Source of the DNA: Okeania sp. SIO2C9
GTDB lineage: Bacteria > Cyanobacteriota > Cyanobacteriia > Cyanobacteriales > Microcoleaceae
NCBI RefSeq assembly: GCF_010672455.1
Contig: NZ_JAAHGO010000048.1
Span: 1-64,000, forward strand
Length of the DNA: 64,000 nucleotides
Direction: 5' to 3'
Shown here: piece after piece, positions 31,272 to 41,309 of the stretch
How positions within the stretch are numbered: the stretch's first letter is position 1
Layout: each line of letters opens with the position of its first letter
Position numbers and translations under genes: made by a program
The notes under the pieces: generated by a model
Database searches by the model: none
The model's input: only the letters and a program-made list of their open reading frames with translations
Told to the model about the DNA's origin: nothing

Positions 31272-31405
31272 TTATATCATGTTCGGATAATTACTTATAA
31301 TAAAGTTTTTGTTTGTAGTTGGGCTTTAGCCCAGAAAATGCTTAGTATTAGGACTAAAGTCCAACTACGAGCCTAATTATAACTGTTCTACCGAACATGA
31401 TATTA
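31272..31405. repeat. ATCATGTTCGG / CCGAACATGAT stem-loop element
   Basis: 134 bp, outer inverted repeat TATATCATGTTCGG / CCGAACATGATAT, with inner GGGCTTTAGCCC and GACTAAAGTCC hairpins and GTAGTTGG / CCAACTAC arms. A relative is at 58402-58535, there with GGGCTTCAGCCC. Confidence 0.65.
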
Positions 31406-31410
31406 CTCAA

Positions 31411-31795
31411 GCGATCGCTCAGTTTCAGAAGATTGATGTTTGATTTATCTATTGTTCAATAGTTATGTTGAGTTTAGATATAGTCAGAGGAAGCGATCGC
31501 TCAGTTTCAGAAGATTGATGTTTGATTTATCTATTGTCCAATAGTTATGTTGAGTTTAGATATAGTCAGAGGAAGCGATCGCTCAGTTGAGGGAGATTGA
31601 TGTTTGATTTATCTATTGTCCAATAGTTATGTTGAGTTTAGATATAGTCAGAGTCAAGCGATCGCTCAGTTGAGGGAGATTGATGTTTGATTTATCTATT
31701 GTCCAATAGTTATGTTGAGTTTAGATATAGTCAGAGGAAGCGATCGCTCAGTTGAGGGAGATTGATGTTTGATTTATTTATTGTCCAATAGTTAC
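31411..31795 (+). repeat. 82-bp tandem repeat, 4.7 copies, each starting with GCGATCGC
   Basis: Copies start at 31411, 31493, 31575, 31658 and 31740, with spacings 82, 82, 83 and 82. Each holds the octamer GCGATCGC, TTGATGTTTGATTTAT-type sequence and the palindrome CTATTGTYCAATAG. Copies differ at a few bases (TTTCAGAA versus TTGAGGGA), in blocks. Not coding. Confidence 0.88.
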
Positions 31796-31892
31796 AGCAG
31801 TTTCGGCGCATTATGAAGTAAATATCGGGAGTCTAGTCGCAGCTATATACTTTCATGCAACAAAGCCATTATTCATTATTAATTATTCATTA

Positions 31893-32813
31893 TTAATTAT
31901 TTATAATTGCTTGCCCAAAAATATAAATTGATAGAATTGCTAATAATCCACGAAAAGCTAAACTGATAACTTTGTCTGGTAATTTAGGCAGAAATCTCGT
32001 ACTAAATTGAACACCTAATAAACCACCAAATCCTAATAATACTCCAGGTTCCCATAAAACATTACCTCTAATAGCATGACCTATACAAGCAGAAAAAGCC
32101 GTAATTACAATCACTCCTAAGCTAGTTTGAATAGCTACTTTAATACTTTCACCCAATAATAATATTTGCAAAGGAACCATAATTACACCACCTCCCACAC
32201 CAAACACACCTGCTAATAATCCAGCCAAACTACCAGTAATAATCCTAGCAATAACCTTCATATATTTATCTGGAAGTTGATAATTTATTTCTTTGACTAT
32301 TTTCTGAAACATTAATGGTAAAGGATGAGGAGTAAATGGCACAATAAATTCCACTACAAAATCTTGATTATTAGTATTTTCTGCTTTGACTTGAAGATTT
32401 TCCTGCTGATTATTTTGTAATTCTTCCTCTTGCTTTTTCTTCATTGTTATTTGTTTACGAAACTCCACTAAATAGATATTCAAAGCTAGAAATAATCCAA
32501 AAGCAAATAACAACCAACGAGAAGGAAATAAATTAGCAAAATATACCCCCAACTGAGCAGTAATCAAAGCCGGAAACCCTATTCCTAGCACTCGACTAAT
32601 ACTTAAATATCCCATTTTCCAGTTTTGAATACTACCAGAAGTAGCCGTAATTATAATTGATAAAGTGCTAGTAGCAACTGCTTGTATAGGTTCATATCCT
32701 AATGTCACTAATAAAGGTACGAGAATAGTACCACCACCAATACCTAAAAATCCAGCCAATACACCAGCAAATAATCCAGAAACAGCCAGAATAAATAATT
32801 CTATAAAAGTCAT
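31893..32813 (-). CDS. TauE/SafE family sulfite/organosulfonate exporter-like membrane protein
   Basis: 306 residues, about eight membrane helices in two homologous halves. Each half starts with the family signature: LAGFLGIGGGTILVPLLVTL near the N-terminus and LAGVFGVGGGVIMVPLQILL after residue 190. A hydrophilic loop (about 120-180, KKKQEEELQNNQQE) separates them. Family members move sulfite, sulfonates or other small anions; the substrate here is unknown. It stands alone. Start ATG at 32813. The stop is about 25 bp from the end of the IS-like element. Confidence 0.9.
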   Translation of the reverse strand: MTFIELFILAVSGLFAGVLAGFLGIGGGTILVPLLVTLGYEPIQAVATSTLSIIITATSGSIQNWKMGYLSISRVLGIGFPALITAQLGVYFANLFPSRWLLFAFGLFLALNIYLVEFRKQITMKKKQEEELQNNQQENLQVKAENTNNQDFVVEFIVPFTPHPLPLMFQKIVKEINYQLPDKYMKVIARIITGSLAGLLAGVFGVGGGVIMVPLQILLLGESIKVAIQTSLGVIVITAFSACIGHAIRGNVLWEPGVLLGFGGLLGVQFSTRFLPKLPDKVISLAFRGLLAILSIYIFGQAIINN

Positions 32814-32819
32814 TTAATT

Positions 32820-33088
32820 TAAAATTTTCAATTTTTTATAGTAGGCAATCTAAGTTATCTAAATAAGTTCTTTTTAGAAAACTCCAGTCATTGTATCCTA
32901 ATTCTTTCTTATTGCTCAAAATTTATTGCCAAAATAGATATCTGATAAATTCCATAACTATAACAGATATTCAATCCTGATGAATATAGCACTACGCATT
33001 AAGATTAAGACAGCTAAGAAACTTCAAAACATTACAGTTAAAAGTTTTGACTATAGCTGATAGCTGATAGCTTATAGTTATATTATCC
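32820..33088. other. Spacer with a GATAGCT array
   Basis: Contains TATAGCACTACGCATTAAGA (a TATAGCGCT-like end, about 32986) and a CTGATAG heptamer array (33056-33075). No gene. Confidence 0.45.
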
Positions 33089-33322
33089 CCAGATGGGCTG
33101 AGAAAAGCTTGGGAAAAAAGAGGTAAATTTCGAGGAATACGAACTATAAATACTGAAGTAAATATAGTATTTGAACTCAAATATAGAGAAAAAAAATCGC
33201 CTTTAATTACATATCATCTCGCCATTCCTGAAAGAATAAAAAGTCCTGATATTACTGAAGAATTGTTGCAGTGGAGAAGATCGCAAATAGGAAAACCTTT
33301 TAAGTTTTTAGACTTTAAATAG
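33089..33322 (+). pseudogene. C-terminal remnant, probably of an AAA-type ATPase
   Basis: An open frame of 77 residues (PDGLRKAWEKRGKFRGI, then VNIVFELKYREKKSPLITYH and LLQWRRSQIGKPFKFLDFK) reads like part of an AAA_21/RecF-like ATPase, but it has no start and lacks any ATP-binding motif. Its TAG stop at 33320-33322 is also the first three bases of the TAGGGCTTGC inverted repeat of the next element, so the element probably truncated the gene. The family assignment is an inference from the PDGL...FRGI arrangement. Confidence 0.5.
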
Positions 33323-33567
33323 GGCTTGCTGATTAAATATAAAAGTATCTACAGATAAAGGTTTTAGCCTTTTTGGAGTCGAAAAAAGTGCCTGGTTTTC
33401 AGCTCTTCATGCTCAAAAAGCTAGTATTTTAGGCTCATAGTTGGGCAGAAAAATCATTCTTACAATTCTTACTCCTACCTCCTAGCTCATTCCCTTTTCT
33501 CCTGTCTCCTGTATAGCTGTCTCCTGTCTCCTACCCTCACCCATAAGACTTATGAGCGCAAACCCTA
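33320..33567 (-). repeat. TAGGGYTTGC miniature element (reverse copy)
   Basis: 248 bp. Ends TAGGGCTTGCTGATT and GAGCGCAAACCCTA. The interior has TCCTGTC heptamers (about 33500-33535) and ATTTTAGGCTCATAGTTGGG. Same family as 28493-28755, opposite orientation. It begins exactly at the stop codon of the ATPase remnant. Confidence 0.75.
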
Positions 33568-33736
33568 AATAAGCAGAAGGAGAAGGCGAAGTAATTACTG
33601 GGAAAAAGCCTGATAAAGATGAGAACCGCATAAATGAAAAGCTAGAATCCCCAGAATTTTTAGCAGTAAGTATCCTTGGACAATTTACCAAACATCTTCG
33701 TGATATCTATTGATGAGTGGTTCAATAATGCGCGAA

Positions 33737-33922
33737 CTTAGAATTACCTCTCCTTGAAAAGAAGAGGATTGGGTTAAAAGGAATTTTTTTCTTCTGTTGG
33801 TCCATTGGATATGGCGCAGGTTTCGGAGTCATCCCACCCAACTGGGAAGCTCCGAAGATCGACCGCTTTTTTCTCCATGAATGGAGAGACTTTATACCTT
33901 AATTTTTCGGTAACTTTATAGC
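33737..33922 (+). repeat. CTCTCCTT repeat, middle-length copy
   Basis: AGAATTACCTCTCCTTG, the block CCATTGGATATGGCGCAGG, GGGAAGCTCCGAAGATCG, and the end CCTTAATTTTTCGGTAAC. Intermediate between the long copy at 7379 and the short copies. Confidence 0.65.
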
Positions 33923-33942
33923 TGCCAGGGGCGATCGCTTCT

Positions 33943-34026
33943 TCATTCATCAATGTCAAACAAGGAACGACGTAAACCTGAATTACGAATAATAGATTCT
34001 AAAGTTCCCACTCTTAATTCTTTGGT
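33943..34026 (-). pseudogene. HicA/YcfA-like toxin C-terminal remnant
   Basis: Frame reads TKELRVGTLESIIRNSGL then RRSLFDIDE and stop. The GTLxxIIRxxGL block is the usual C-terminus of HicA-type mRNA interferases. Nothing upstream (a TAG precedes) supports a full gene, so it is a fragment. Family call is tentative. Confidence 0.4.
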
Positions 34027-34045
34027 CTAAAACTCTCGGTATACA

Positions 34046-35332
34046 TTAATCCTTCATATAATATGCCCTAGTTCCTTTAGCATTAATTGCCTCTCCCAAT
34101 CTATTTAACCCATGCACATAAGCAGCAGTTCGCATCGAAATAGATAACTCTTGAGATATTTGCCAAATTTGCTCTGTTTCTGCCAACATTCTTTCTTTCA
34201 AGCGTTGATTAATCTCATCCAAAGTCCAATACAAACCACTGCGATTTTGTACCCACTCAAAATAACTTACAGTCACACCACCAGCATTAACTAAAATATC
34301 AGGAAATACATAAATTCCACGGTCTTCTAAAATTATATCTGCAGCAGAAGTAGTCGGACCATTTGCAGCTTCAAAGATAAATTTTGCTTTAATATCTTTG
34401 ACACTTTCCTCAGTAATTTGATTCTCCAAAGCAGCAGGAATTAATATATCAACATCTAAAGCTAAAAGTTCTTTATTAGTCAAAACTTGATGCTCAACAA
34501 TATTACAAACACTACCTTGACAATAAACAGCTTGAATACCCTTATTAGACTCCTTATATTTTCGAATACTAGGAATATCTAAACCCTTTGAATAATAAAT
34601 ACCACCCTGAGAATCACTAACAGCAACCACCTTATAACCAGCTTGACAAAGTAACTCTGCCAAAAATGCTCCTACATTACCAAAACCTTGTACTGCAACT
34701 GTAGTTTTTTCCGGAATATATCCAAACTTGCACATGATAGCTTCAATCGTAAAAAAAGCACCCATTGATGTTGCCGTATTTCTGCCCAAGCTACCACCAA
34801 TAGTAACAGGTTTGCCTGTAATAACTGCCGGAATTAATTGTCTGCGAATAATACTATACTCATCCATCATCCAACCCATAATCATCGGGTTAGTGTACAT
34901 ATCAGGTGCGGGAATATCTACATCAGGACCAATAAAATCTGCGATCGCATCAATATATCCACGACTCAAACGTTCCAATTCCATCCGAGATAATTCTTTC
35001 GGATTAACAGTAATTCCACCTTTCGCTCCACCAAAAGGTAAACTCACAACTGCACATTTAAAAGTCATCCAAAATGCGAGAGATTTTACCTCATCAATAG
35101 ACACATTTGGATGATAACGAATACCACCTTTTGTTGGTCCTCTTGTATCATCATAACGAACTCGATAACCTTGAAAAACTCGTAATGAACCATCATCCAT
35201 CCGGACAGGAATTGAAACTATTAAAGTAGCTTTAGGATATTTGAGGCGCTCTTTTGTATCTTCAGAAAGAGAGACATATTGTAAAGCTCTTTGTAACCTA
35301 CGACTAGCATCATCAAACAAAGAATCTGACAT
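34046..35332 (-). CDS. gdhA: Glutamate dehydrogenase (Glu/Leu/Phe/Val dehydrogenase family)
   Basis: 428 residues, ATG at 35332. N-terminal catalytic domain: GGIRYHPNVSIDEVKSLAFW, the catalytic Lys in PFGGAKGGI and the Asp in PAPDMYTN. C-terminal Rossmann domain with VAVQGFGNVGAFLAELL, then FEAANGPTT and PDILVNAGGVTVSYFEW. All active-site signatures are present. It interconverts glutamate and 2-oxoglutarate plus ammonium. In cyanobacteria it is secondary to GS/GOGAT for ammonium assimilation. The length fits hexameric bacterial enzymes of the roughly 420-residue group. Cofactor preference is not decided by eye. No operon partner. Confidence 0.94.
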   Translation of the reverse strand: MSDSLFDDASRRLQRALQYVSLSEDTKERLKYPKATLIVSIPVRMDDGSLRVFQGYRVRYDDTRGPTKGGIRYHPNVSIDEVKSLAFWMTFKCAVVSLPFGGAKGGITVNPKELSRMELERLSRGYIDAIADFIGPDVDIPAPDMYTNPMIMGWMMDEYSIIRRQLIPAVITGKPVTIGGSLGRNTATSMGAFFTIEAIMCKFGYIPEKTTVAVQGFGNVGAFLAELLCQAGYKVVAVSDSQGGIYYSKGLDIPSIRKYKESNKGIQAVYCQGSVCNIVEHQVLTNKELLALDVDILIPAALENQITEESVKDIKAKFIFEAANGPTTSAADIILEDRGIYVFPDILVNAGGVTVSYFEWVQNRSGLYWTLDEINQRLKERMLAETEQIWQISQELSISMRTAAYVHGLNRLGEAINAKGTRAYYMKD

Positions 35333-35422
35333 AAATACCTATTGTTATAACTGAAATTATGTTGATATTTAGATCATAAATCTCTTGATTCACTGTAATA
35401 ATTAAGAAAAATAAAGAATAAC

Positions 35423-35613
35423 GGCGTTGCTGAAGCGCGTGTATGATATTAATCTTAATTACTTAGGAGTCAGGAGGACCGAGTCAGGAGTCAGGAGGGA
35501 AGAAAGAAGAAGAAATCCCGAGTATAAGGAGAAAGTTTTTTGGTCAGGTAAGCGGAAGGTCGTTCTATCGCGCTCTGATCCGGACAGATATCATACCTCT
35601 TTTCACCAACGCC
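35423..35613. repeat. GGCGTTG-ended miniature element with GGAGTCA array
   Basis: 191 bp. The roughly 28-bp ends pair imperfectly: GGCGTTGCTGAAG...GTATGATAT against ATATCATAC...CACCAACGCC. The interior has a GAGTCAG array (35466-35498) and GCGCTCTGATCCGG. The rest of the spacer to 35837 has a palindromic unit AAGGGCGAATGCCATTTGCC (from 35684) and CTCCCTA heptamers. Confidence 0.75.
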
Positions 35614-35837
35614 AAAAAATCAAATCATATCAAATCCGTTGGCTTCGGAGTAATATAGTTCTATTGTCGTCATATAGTGGTTAAGGGCGAATGCCATTTG
35701 CCCCTACAATATGGACTCTTATCTTTAAATACTGAATAACACTGATGCTACCGGATTTAATATCAATTATGGCACAGCAATTATCAATTATTTCCCCCTA
35801 CTCCCTACTCCCTACTTTTCTGAAGATTTCTATTAAC

Positions 35838-36241
<404 letters not shown>

Positions 36242-36262
<21 letters not shown>

Positions 36263-37490
36263 GTAAAAATGCTTGCTTTGATAGAAGTTACGTCGCGCTA
36301 TCAAGTAGTCCCAATCCACAAATCCTGCTTTAAGATGTCTAATTCCCGATCTAGGATCGAATGCTGTCCGTCCATGCATTACCCTCACATTATGTATTAG
36401 CAAACAGTCTCCATCATTGAGACGGAAGCGGTACTGATATGCTGGATTTTTCATATAGTGATAGAAGATTGAGTAAGCTTGATAAAAACTTTCTGTCTTC
36501 TCAAATGGGATAGTTCGTTCACAATTTTTTTGGTTAAAGCAGATGCGATATATATTACCTTGTGTATCTAATTGAATAATCGGAGCAGTATAAGAAAAAT
36601 AATAATTATTCTGGGGGTCAAACTTACGAAAAACAATCGGAGTTTCGCTCAAAATTTTGAAGTATTCAGGATACTTTTGACGAAAATCTTCACAAACCCG
36701 AAAACTATCAACCAGTATTGATTCGCCACCTTTAGCGTTATGTTCGAGGCAATAGAAAAACAGCATCAAGAACTTGCTCAATTTATAGTTATGAGCATTG
36801 TGAGGTAATACCTCTGGACCTGTCATTAAATCACCCAAATCTTTAGTATCTGGAGTAGGTTTAACATCACTCACTATCTCAAATGTAGCATTGATTGGTC
36901 CAATAGATTTTGTGAGAAAAGATTCCATTTCCTCAATACTCATATTACTTAGCAATGTAAATCCCAAGGCACAAAGTTCGTCCATCCACAATGATTGTGG
37001 ACATGAATGAATGTCGTGTCTCTCTATAGGATGCTTATCGAACCAAAATCTATCCCATAATACAAGTTTTGGTTCGTTGCAGATTTGCTTTGGATCTGGG
37101 TCGTAATACCAGTTTTATATGAGGTTACATAGAATTTTAAATTCATTAAATCGATCTATATCTATCTACACCTACCTGCGGTCAATTATGCTTGAAATAT
37201 TATTCTATGCAGCTTCATTTCAATTTGGTATAAGCATATTTCATCAGCCAGGAAATAGGATATATACTGCGATGAGAAGGCTTTTCATCCCAATCAATAA
37301 TCAATTATTCTTCATTTAATTCCACATATAATGGCTTTGGTTGTGGATTATCTGTATAATCATAAATTCTCTGAAAAGTATCTGGATTACGAGATTTAGG
37401 ATTCAAGCAATTGTCACGCAACCAGATATAGTGGAAACGTTTACCTCTGACTTTAATAAAACTTTCATTTAAAATTGTTGTACTGTTCAT
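36242..37490 (-). pseudogene. Gamma-butyrobetaine dioxygenase/TauD-like gene, split by a nonsense codon and a 124-bp element
   Basis: The N-terminal part (ATG at 37490, MNSTTILNESFIKVRG, FHYIWLRDNCL) is the GBBH N-terminal domain. It reaches LYVELNEE, meets an in-frame TAA (37305-37307), then continues LIIDWDEKPSHRSIYPISW in frame to a 124-bp insertion (37107-37230). Beyond it the same protein resumes (DPDPKQICNEPKLVLWDRFW) and runs through the TauD domain with the Fe-binding pattern HNAHN...HGRTAFDPRSGIRHL. Removing the insertion with one TTA copy restores codons tat gct tac gac (Tyr-Ala-Tyr-Asp) and the frame. Only the TAA, in place of a likely Gln, would then block it. The last codons (YLQQFSS) come from a repeat end. 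Members hydroxylate carnitine-like substrates using 2-oxoglutarate. Confidence 0.85.
37107..37230. mobile_element. 124-bp miniature element with TTA target duplication
   Basis: Ends TACCAGTTTTATATGAGG and CAATTTGGTA; the outer 27 bases pair at about 20 positions. Flanked on both sides by TAA (TTA on the gene strand), a direct repeat consistent with a 3-bp target duplication. It interrupts the dioxygenase gene without other damage. No coding capacity, so it must have been moved by a transposase elsewhere. Confidence 0.8.
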
Positions 37491-38355
37491 TAAAAACTCC
37501 TACTTTTTGGTAGCTCAAAACTAAGGAATACAAATTCAATTCAATTTGATTTTATTAAGTTTTCAACATTCTTATACCAAAATTTATATTAATTTTGGCT
37601 ACATATGCTGATAGGATAAATCTAATTACTGGTATTCAGTAACAGAAAAAAAAGCATTTCCCGTCTGGAATACGAGACCATAATTACTTAAAAGTTTTTC
37701 CTCAACGGTCTCGCCGCAACCCATCCTATAGAACCCATTTGAGATCTATCTATTTATAAAGATGGGTAGTAGGGAGCAAATTTCAATCTTTTTCCCCTAT
37801 TCTCGTTCCTGAATCTCCTGCCTTCACCAGGACTGAGTTCTGAAGAGCAGCCAAAAGCACGTACCCTGTGTAAAGATACCAAATGGGTTCTATAGTACCA
37901 TTTATCAAAAACTTTTCTACATTTTCTTGAGCCTGGGAGTAGGGGAGTGAGGGAGAAGTAAACATAAAAATAATTAACATTAACTTGGCTAAAATTAGCA
38001 AAAAAGTTATTCTATATGTGTTAATTACTTAATAACTGAACTGTTATCTAAGTATCGCATTAATGCATGGGAATTGGTATGATTTCAGGTTAAAAATGTT
38101 TGAACACTGTCGATCGCCACTTTTGATTTTTTTTCCTACATAAGTCATCAGTCATCAGTTCATCAATTTCTGTTACTTCCGTTTTTTTCACAAATTATTT
38201 AGAATATCTATATTATCAGTCAAAAATATCAGAAAAATTATTCTCAAATATTACCTTAAAAGGGTGAAATACCTGAATCTAGATATTCCTCCCGGACATC
38301 AGCAACTGAACACTAAAAGAGATAATAATAGTAGTAATACTCTGTTTTGTCGTTT
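37491..38355. other. Spacer with one miniature element (37727-37894)
   Basis: 37727-37894 (168 bp) has inverted ends TATAGAACCCATTTGAGATC / GATACCAAATGGGTTCTATA, with GTAGGGAG inside. A single end of this family is at 22764. The rest is AT-rich, with GTCATCAGT heptamers at about 38143-38160. No gene supported; the ORF at 37783-38001 reads across the element. Confidence 0.65.
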
Positions 38356-38898
38356 ATGGTAGAAGTACTAGCAGCTTTGTCTGCATCAGCAGCAGCAGGT
38401 ATCAGAATAGCCTTACCGTTACTGTTAATCGGTTTATGGCAAAATGACTTATGGTCGAAAGTACCTCTGCTGTCCAATATCTCCCCGCAAATAGTAGTGG
38501 GAGTTTTAGTTAGTTGGTCTTTATTTGAAATATTTGCCTCAAAACGGCTGTTAGGCCAACGTATTCTAAATTTAATTCAACTTCTATTCAGTCCAATAGT
38601 AGGAGCAATTATGAGTATGGCGATCGCTAAAGCTACTCATTTAGAAGACTGGATAACGATCGTGATGGGAGTAGTTGGTGGTTTACTTGCCTTAGTGCTG
38701 CAACTTGTTCAGGTAGGATGGTTTTATCGATGGCGTGGTTTGCCAGTCTGGATGCTATTAGTCCAAGATATTCTGTGTATTTGCTTGGTAATTTTTGCCT
38801 TTGACGCACCACAACAAGGAGGATTAATTGCTTTATTATTATTGTGGCTGGCCATTCGTAGCTATCAAGATTGGTATCGGTGGTCTAAAGGACTTTAA
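38356..38898 (+). CDS. DUF4126 family membrane protein
   Basis: 180 residues from the ATG at 38356; a TTG three codons upstream is possible. Four or so hydrophobic helices (ALSASAAAGIRIALPLLLIG; QIVVGVLVSWSLFEI; FSPIVGAIMSM; WMLLVQDILCICLVIFAF) and a basic C-terminus (YQDWYRWSKGL). The family is widespread in cyanobacteria and of unknown function. It is followed after about 110 bp by hemH on the opposite strand, so the two genes converge. No riboswitch or clear promoter seen in the AT-rich upstream region. Confidence 0.8.
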   Translation: MVEVLAALSASAAAGIRIALPLLLIGLWQNDLWSKVPLLSNISPQIVVGVLVSWSLFEIFASKRLLGQRILNLIQLLFSPIVGAIMSMAIAKATHLEDWITIVMGVVGGLLALVLQLVQVGWFYRWRGLPVWMLLVQDILCICLVIFAFDAPQQGGLIALLLLWLAIRSYQDWYRWSKGL

Positions 38899-39007
38899 AA
38901 ATAAAGGAGTGGTGTTCTTCTGCAAAGATATATTTTAAAGCTATATTCAGTAATCCCGATCTATATAATTTTAGAAAGGGCATCGCTAGATGCCAAATGT
39001 CCCTATT

Positions 39008-40171
39008 CTAAAGTAAGCCAGCCAAGTGTAAGGGGCCTTGACCAGTAATCAACTCCAACAACAAAGCTATAAAGCCAAGCATTGCTAACCGTCCATTCCA
39101 TACTTCTGCGGTGGTAGTCAAACCCCACTGCCATTTTTCTTGGGGATACATTTTGATAATTTTTTTCATCTGGATGGCATCAGAAAAATGACGAGTAGGA
39201 GCATCGAGAGCTTCAACAACCAAATCTGCTAAATCATTGATAAATACTGGATGGGTATTTAGAGCAGGCACTCGGTAAAAATTACTAATTCCAGCTTCTT
39301 CTGCCACCTCACGATACTCCATATCAATTTCTTGCAGAGTCTCAATATGTTCGGAAACAAAGCTAATGGGAACTACTAATAAATCTTGAACCCCACCAGT
39401 TGCCAATTCTTGAATAGCTTCTTCGGTGTAAGGTTTCAACCATTCCACTGGGCCTACCCGACTCTGATAAGCTAAGGTATGAGGGTTAGAACGATTCAAA
39501 GCTTTCATAATCTTATCTACACAGTCTTCAATTTCTGCCTGATAAGGGTCTCCTGCTTCTTCAACGTAGCTAACTGGTACACCATGGGCACTGAAAAAAA
39601 TATGTACTTGTTCTGAGTTTGGACAGTTATCTAATTCTTGAGCAATTAATTCTGCCATGGCCTGAATATATCCTGGTCGTTGATACCAAGAGGGAATAAC
39701 AGTATAATCAGTATTCTGTAATTCTGGGTCTTTTTGCCAGAGTTGATCGAGTAGCCGAAAACTAGAACCGCTAGTGCTGATAGAATATTGAGGATAAAGT
39801 GGCAGAATTACTAACCTTTCTATTTGGTCACGCTTAATTCTAGCGAGAGCTTCTTCTGTAAAAGGATGCCAGTAACGCATTCCTATATAAGTTTGAGCGG
39901 CTAATCCTTTTTCTTCTAACTGTTTTTCGATCGCCAAAGCTTGCTGTTCGGTAATGGATCTTAATGGAGAACCACCGCCAATTTCTTTATAATTGTCCTG
40001 AGACTTTTGAAAACGTAGGGTGGATATTAGCCATGCTAAAGGTTTTTGTAGCCAAGGAAAGGGCAAACGAATAATTTCTGGGTCAGAAAATAGATTAAAG
40101 AGAAAGGGACGGACATCTTCAAGTTGCTCTGGCCCACCTAAATTAAGTAATAAAACTCCAACACGACTCAT
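39008..40171 (-). CDS. hemH: Ferrochelatase with C-terminal CAB-like helix
   Basis: 387 residues. The ferrochelatase core (about 1-320) inserts Fe(II) into protoporphyrin IX, the last step to haem. Visible motifs are [19 protein letters not shown], the conserved His in [13 protein letters not shown], and the Glu in [16 protein letters not shown]. The last 40 residues ([20 protein letters not shown]) carry the chlorophyll a/b-binding-like motif ExWNxRLAMLGF found in ferrochelatases of cyanobacteria and plastids. It anchors the enzyme to thylakoids and regulates it. This fusion is a good marker for a cyanobacterial origin. Start ATG at 40171. Divergent from the methyltransferase gene. Confidence 0.98.
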   Translation of the reverse strand: MSRVGVLLLNLGGPEQLEDVRPFLFNLFSDPEIIRLPFPWLQKPLAWLISTLRFQKSQDNYKEIGGGSPLRSITEQQALAIEKQLEEKGLAAQTYIGMRYWHPFTEEALARIKRDQIERLVILPLYPQYSISTSGSSFRLLDQLWQKDPELQNTDYTVIPSWYQRPGYIQAMAELIAQELDNCPNSEQVHIFFSAHGVPVSYVEEAGDPYQAEIEDCVDKIMKALNRSNPHTLAYQSRVGPVEWLKPYTEEAIQELATGGVQDLLVVPISFVSEHIETLQEIDMEYREVAEEAGISNFYRVPALNTHPVFINDLADLVVEALDAPTRHFSDAIQMKKIIKMYPQEKWQWGLTTTAEVWNGRLAMLGFIALLLELITGQGPLHLAGLL

Positions 40172-40357
40172 AGTATTAATCAGGCTCCAATTTTAATATT
40201 TGTTACTAAATTTAACATATTAATATTTTCTTAAGTATATTTTCTAAGACATGAAGAGTCAACTACTAGCCCAAATCTATTCCAATTGAGCGATCGACTA
40301 TAAATAAAATTTATACACTTTTGACTTTTGACTTTTGACTTTTGACTTATTAATCTT

Positions 40358-40996
40358 ATGGCAACAATTTTAAGAGACTGGAGCTATAAATATCAATGGT
40401 TATATGACGGTATTTCCCGTTTAGCAGCTATTAGTGTTGGTGGAGAAAGTAACTTTCGTCAACTAGCTTTACAGGGTTTAACTATTGAGCAAAATACTCA
40501 AATACTTGACCTTTGTTGTGGTAGTGGTCAAGCAACTAATTTTCTAGTTCAACACTCCCAAAATGTTACAGGATTAGATGCTTCTCCACTATCAATAAAT
40601 AGAGCTAAAAAAAATGTACCATCGGCTAAATATGTAGAGGCATTTGCTGAGGATATGCCTTTCTCAAATAATCAATTTGATTTAGTACATACCAGTGCTG
40701 CTTTACATGAGATGAATTCTGAACAATTAAAGCAAATTATCCAAGAGGTTTACCGCATTCTTAAACCAGGAGGTATTTTTACTTTTGTTGACTTTCATCG
40801 TCCGACTAATCCTCTATTTTTGCCGGGATTAGCAATATTTTTCTGGTTATTTGAAACAGAAACTTGCTGGAATTTTATTAATACAAATATATTGGATTTA
40901 TTAAAAGAAGTAGGGTTTGATTTAGTTGATAATGACTCACATAAATCACTTTTATATGCTGGTGGTAGTCTTCAGGTAGTGCAGGTGAAAAAATGA
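40358..40996 (+). CDS. Class I SAM-dependent methyltransferase (UbiE/Methyltransf_11-like)
   Basis: 212 residues. SAM-binding motif I is ILDLCCGSGQATNFLVQ (about 48-62), with the acidic residue in VTGLDASPLSI, motif II DLVHTSAALHEM, and motif III ILKPGGIFTFVDFH. The C-terminal part (LFETETCWNFINTNILDLL) probably shapes the acceptor site; the substrate is unknown. The upstream region carries a CTTTTGA heptamer array (40318-40347) ending about 10 bp before the ATG. It diverges from hemH by about 190 bp; a shared regulatory region is possible. Confidence 0.9.
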   Translation: MATILRDWSYKYQWLYDGISRLAAISVGGESNFRQLALQGLTIEQNTQILDLCCGSGQATNFLVQHSQNVTGLDASPLSINRAKKNVPSAKYVEAFAEDMPFSNNQFDLVHTSAALHEMNSEQLKQIIQEVYRILKPGGIFTFVDFHRPTNPLFLPGLAIFFWLFETETCWNFINTNILDLLKEVGFDLVDNDSHKSLLYAGGSLQVVQVKK

Positions 40997-40997
40997 T

Positions 40998-41216
40998 TCA
41001 ATTAATAATTGGGTGTTGCACAATTGCACATGATTTTTGCCCTGCCCTCCACAAGGTAATATCACAACTCTGCTTGCTTGCCCATGTACCAATAATTTTC
41101 CCTTCCACAAAATCTGCTTTCTTTCCAACTCTCTGCTCCTTTTTGGAATTATTGAACCCTTTGCTTAGAGATGCACATGCATCCTGAGCTGATTGGAGGA
41201 GTCGCTGCCGTGACAA
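40998..41216 (-). CDS. Possible small protein, unknown
   Basis: 72 residues if started at the TTG at 41216 (RQRLLQSAQDACASLSKGFN, later GKKADFVEGKIIGTWASKQS then CDITLWRAGQKSCAIVQHPI). The composition is protein-like, balanced and without repeat phrases, unlike most short frames in this window, but it has no ATG and no clear ribosome site. It overlaps the methyltransferase stop region tail to tail. I do not recognise a family. It may be a pseudogene that lost its start. Confidence 0.4.
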   Translation of the reverse strand: MSRQRLLQSAQDACASLSKGFNNSKKEQRVGKKADFVEGKIIGTWASKQSCDITLWRAGQKSCAIVQHPIIN

Positions 41217-41309
41217 GATAGCGGCGTAGTATAATGCTTACCAAACACAAAAAAAATGAAGGAGAAGGTATGTGAGAAAGTCACCAAACCAAAAAACGAG
41301 CAAAGAGCA

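Larger units (their letters stand above)
31222..31867. mobile_element. 646-bp element with GGCTTTGTTGCA inverted ends (IS-like, no transposase)
   Basis: Bounded by a perfect 12-bp inverted repeat (16 bp counting the flanking TAAT/ATTA), extended imperfectly by AAAG. The end sequence resembles termini of IS6- or IS5/IS903-type insertion sequences. No transposase is encoded. The interior is a stem-loop unit (31272-31405) plus five 82-bp tandem repeats (31411-31795). It may be a non-autonomous derivative or a relic whose transposase was replaced. It lies between the oxidoreductase and the TauE gene. Confidence 0.65.

Noticed and set aside
31411-31795. Possible CRISPR array
   Set aside because: The 82-bp units are contiguous and alike along their whole length; there are no unique spacers and no cas genes nearby.
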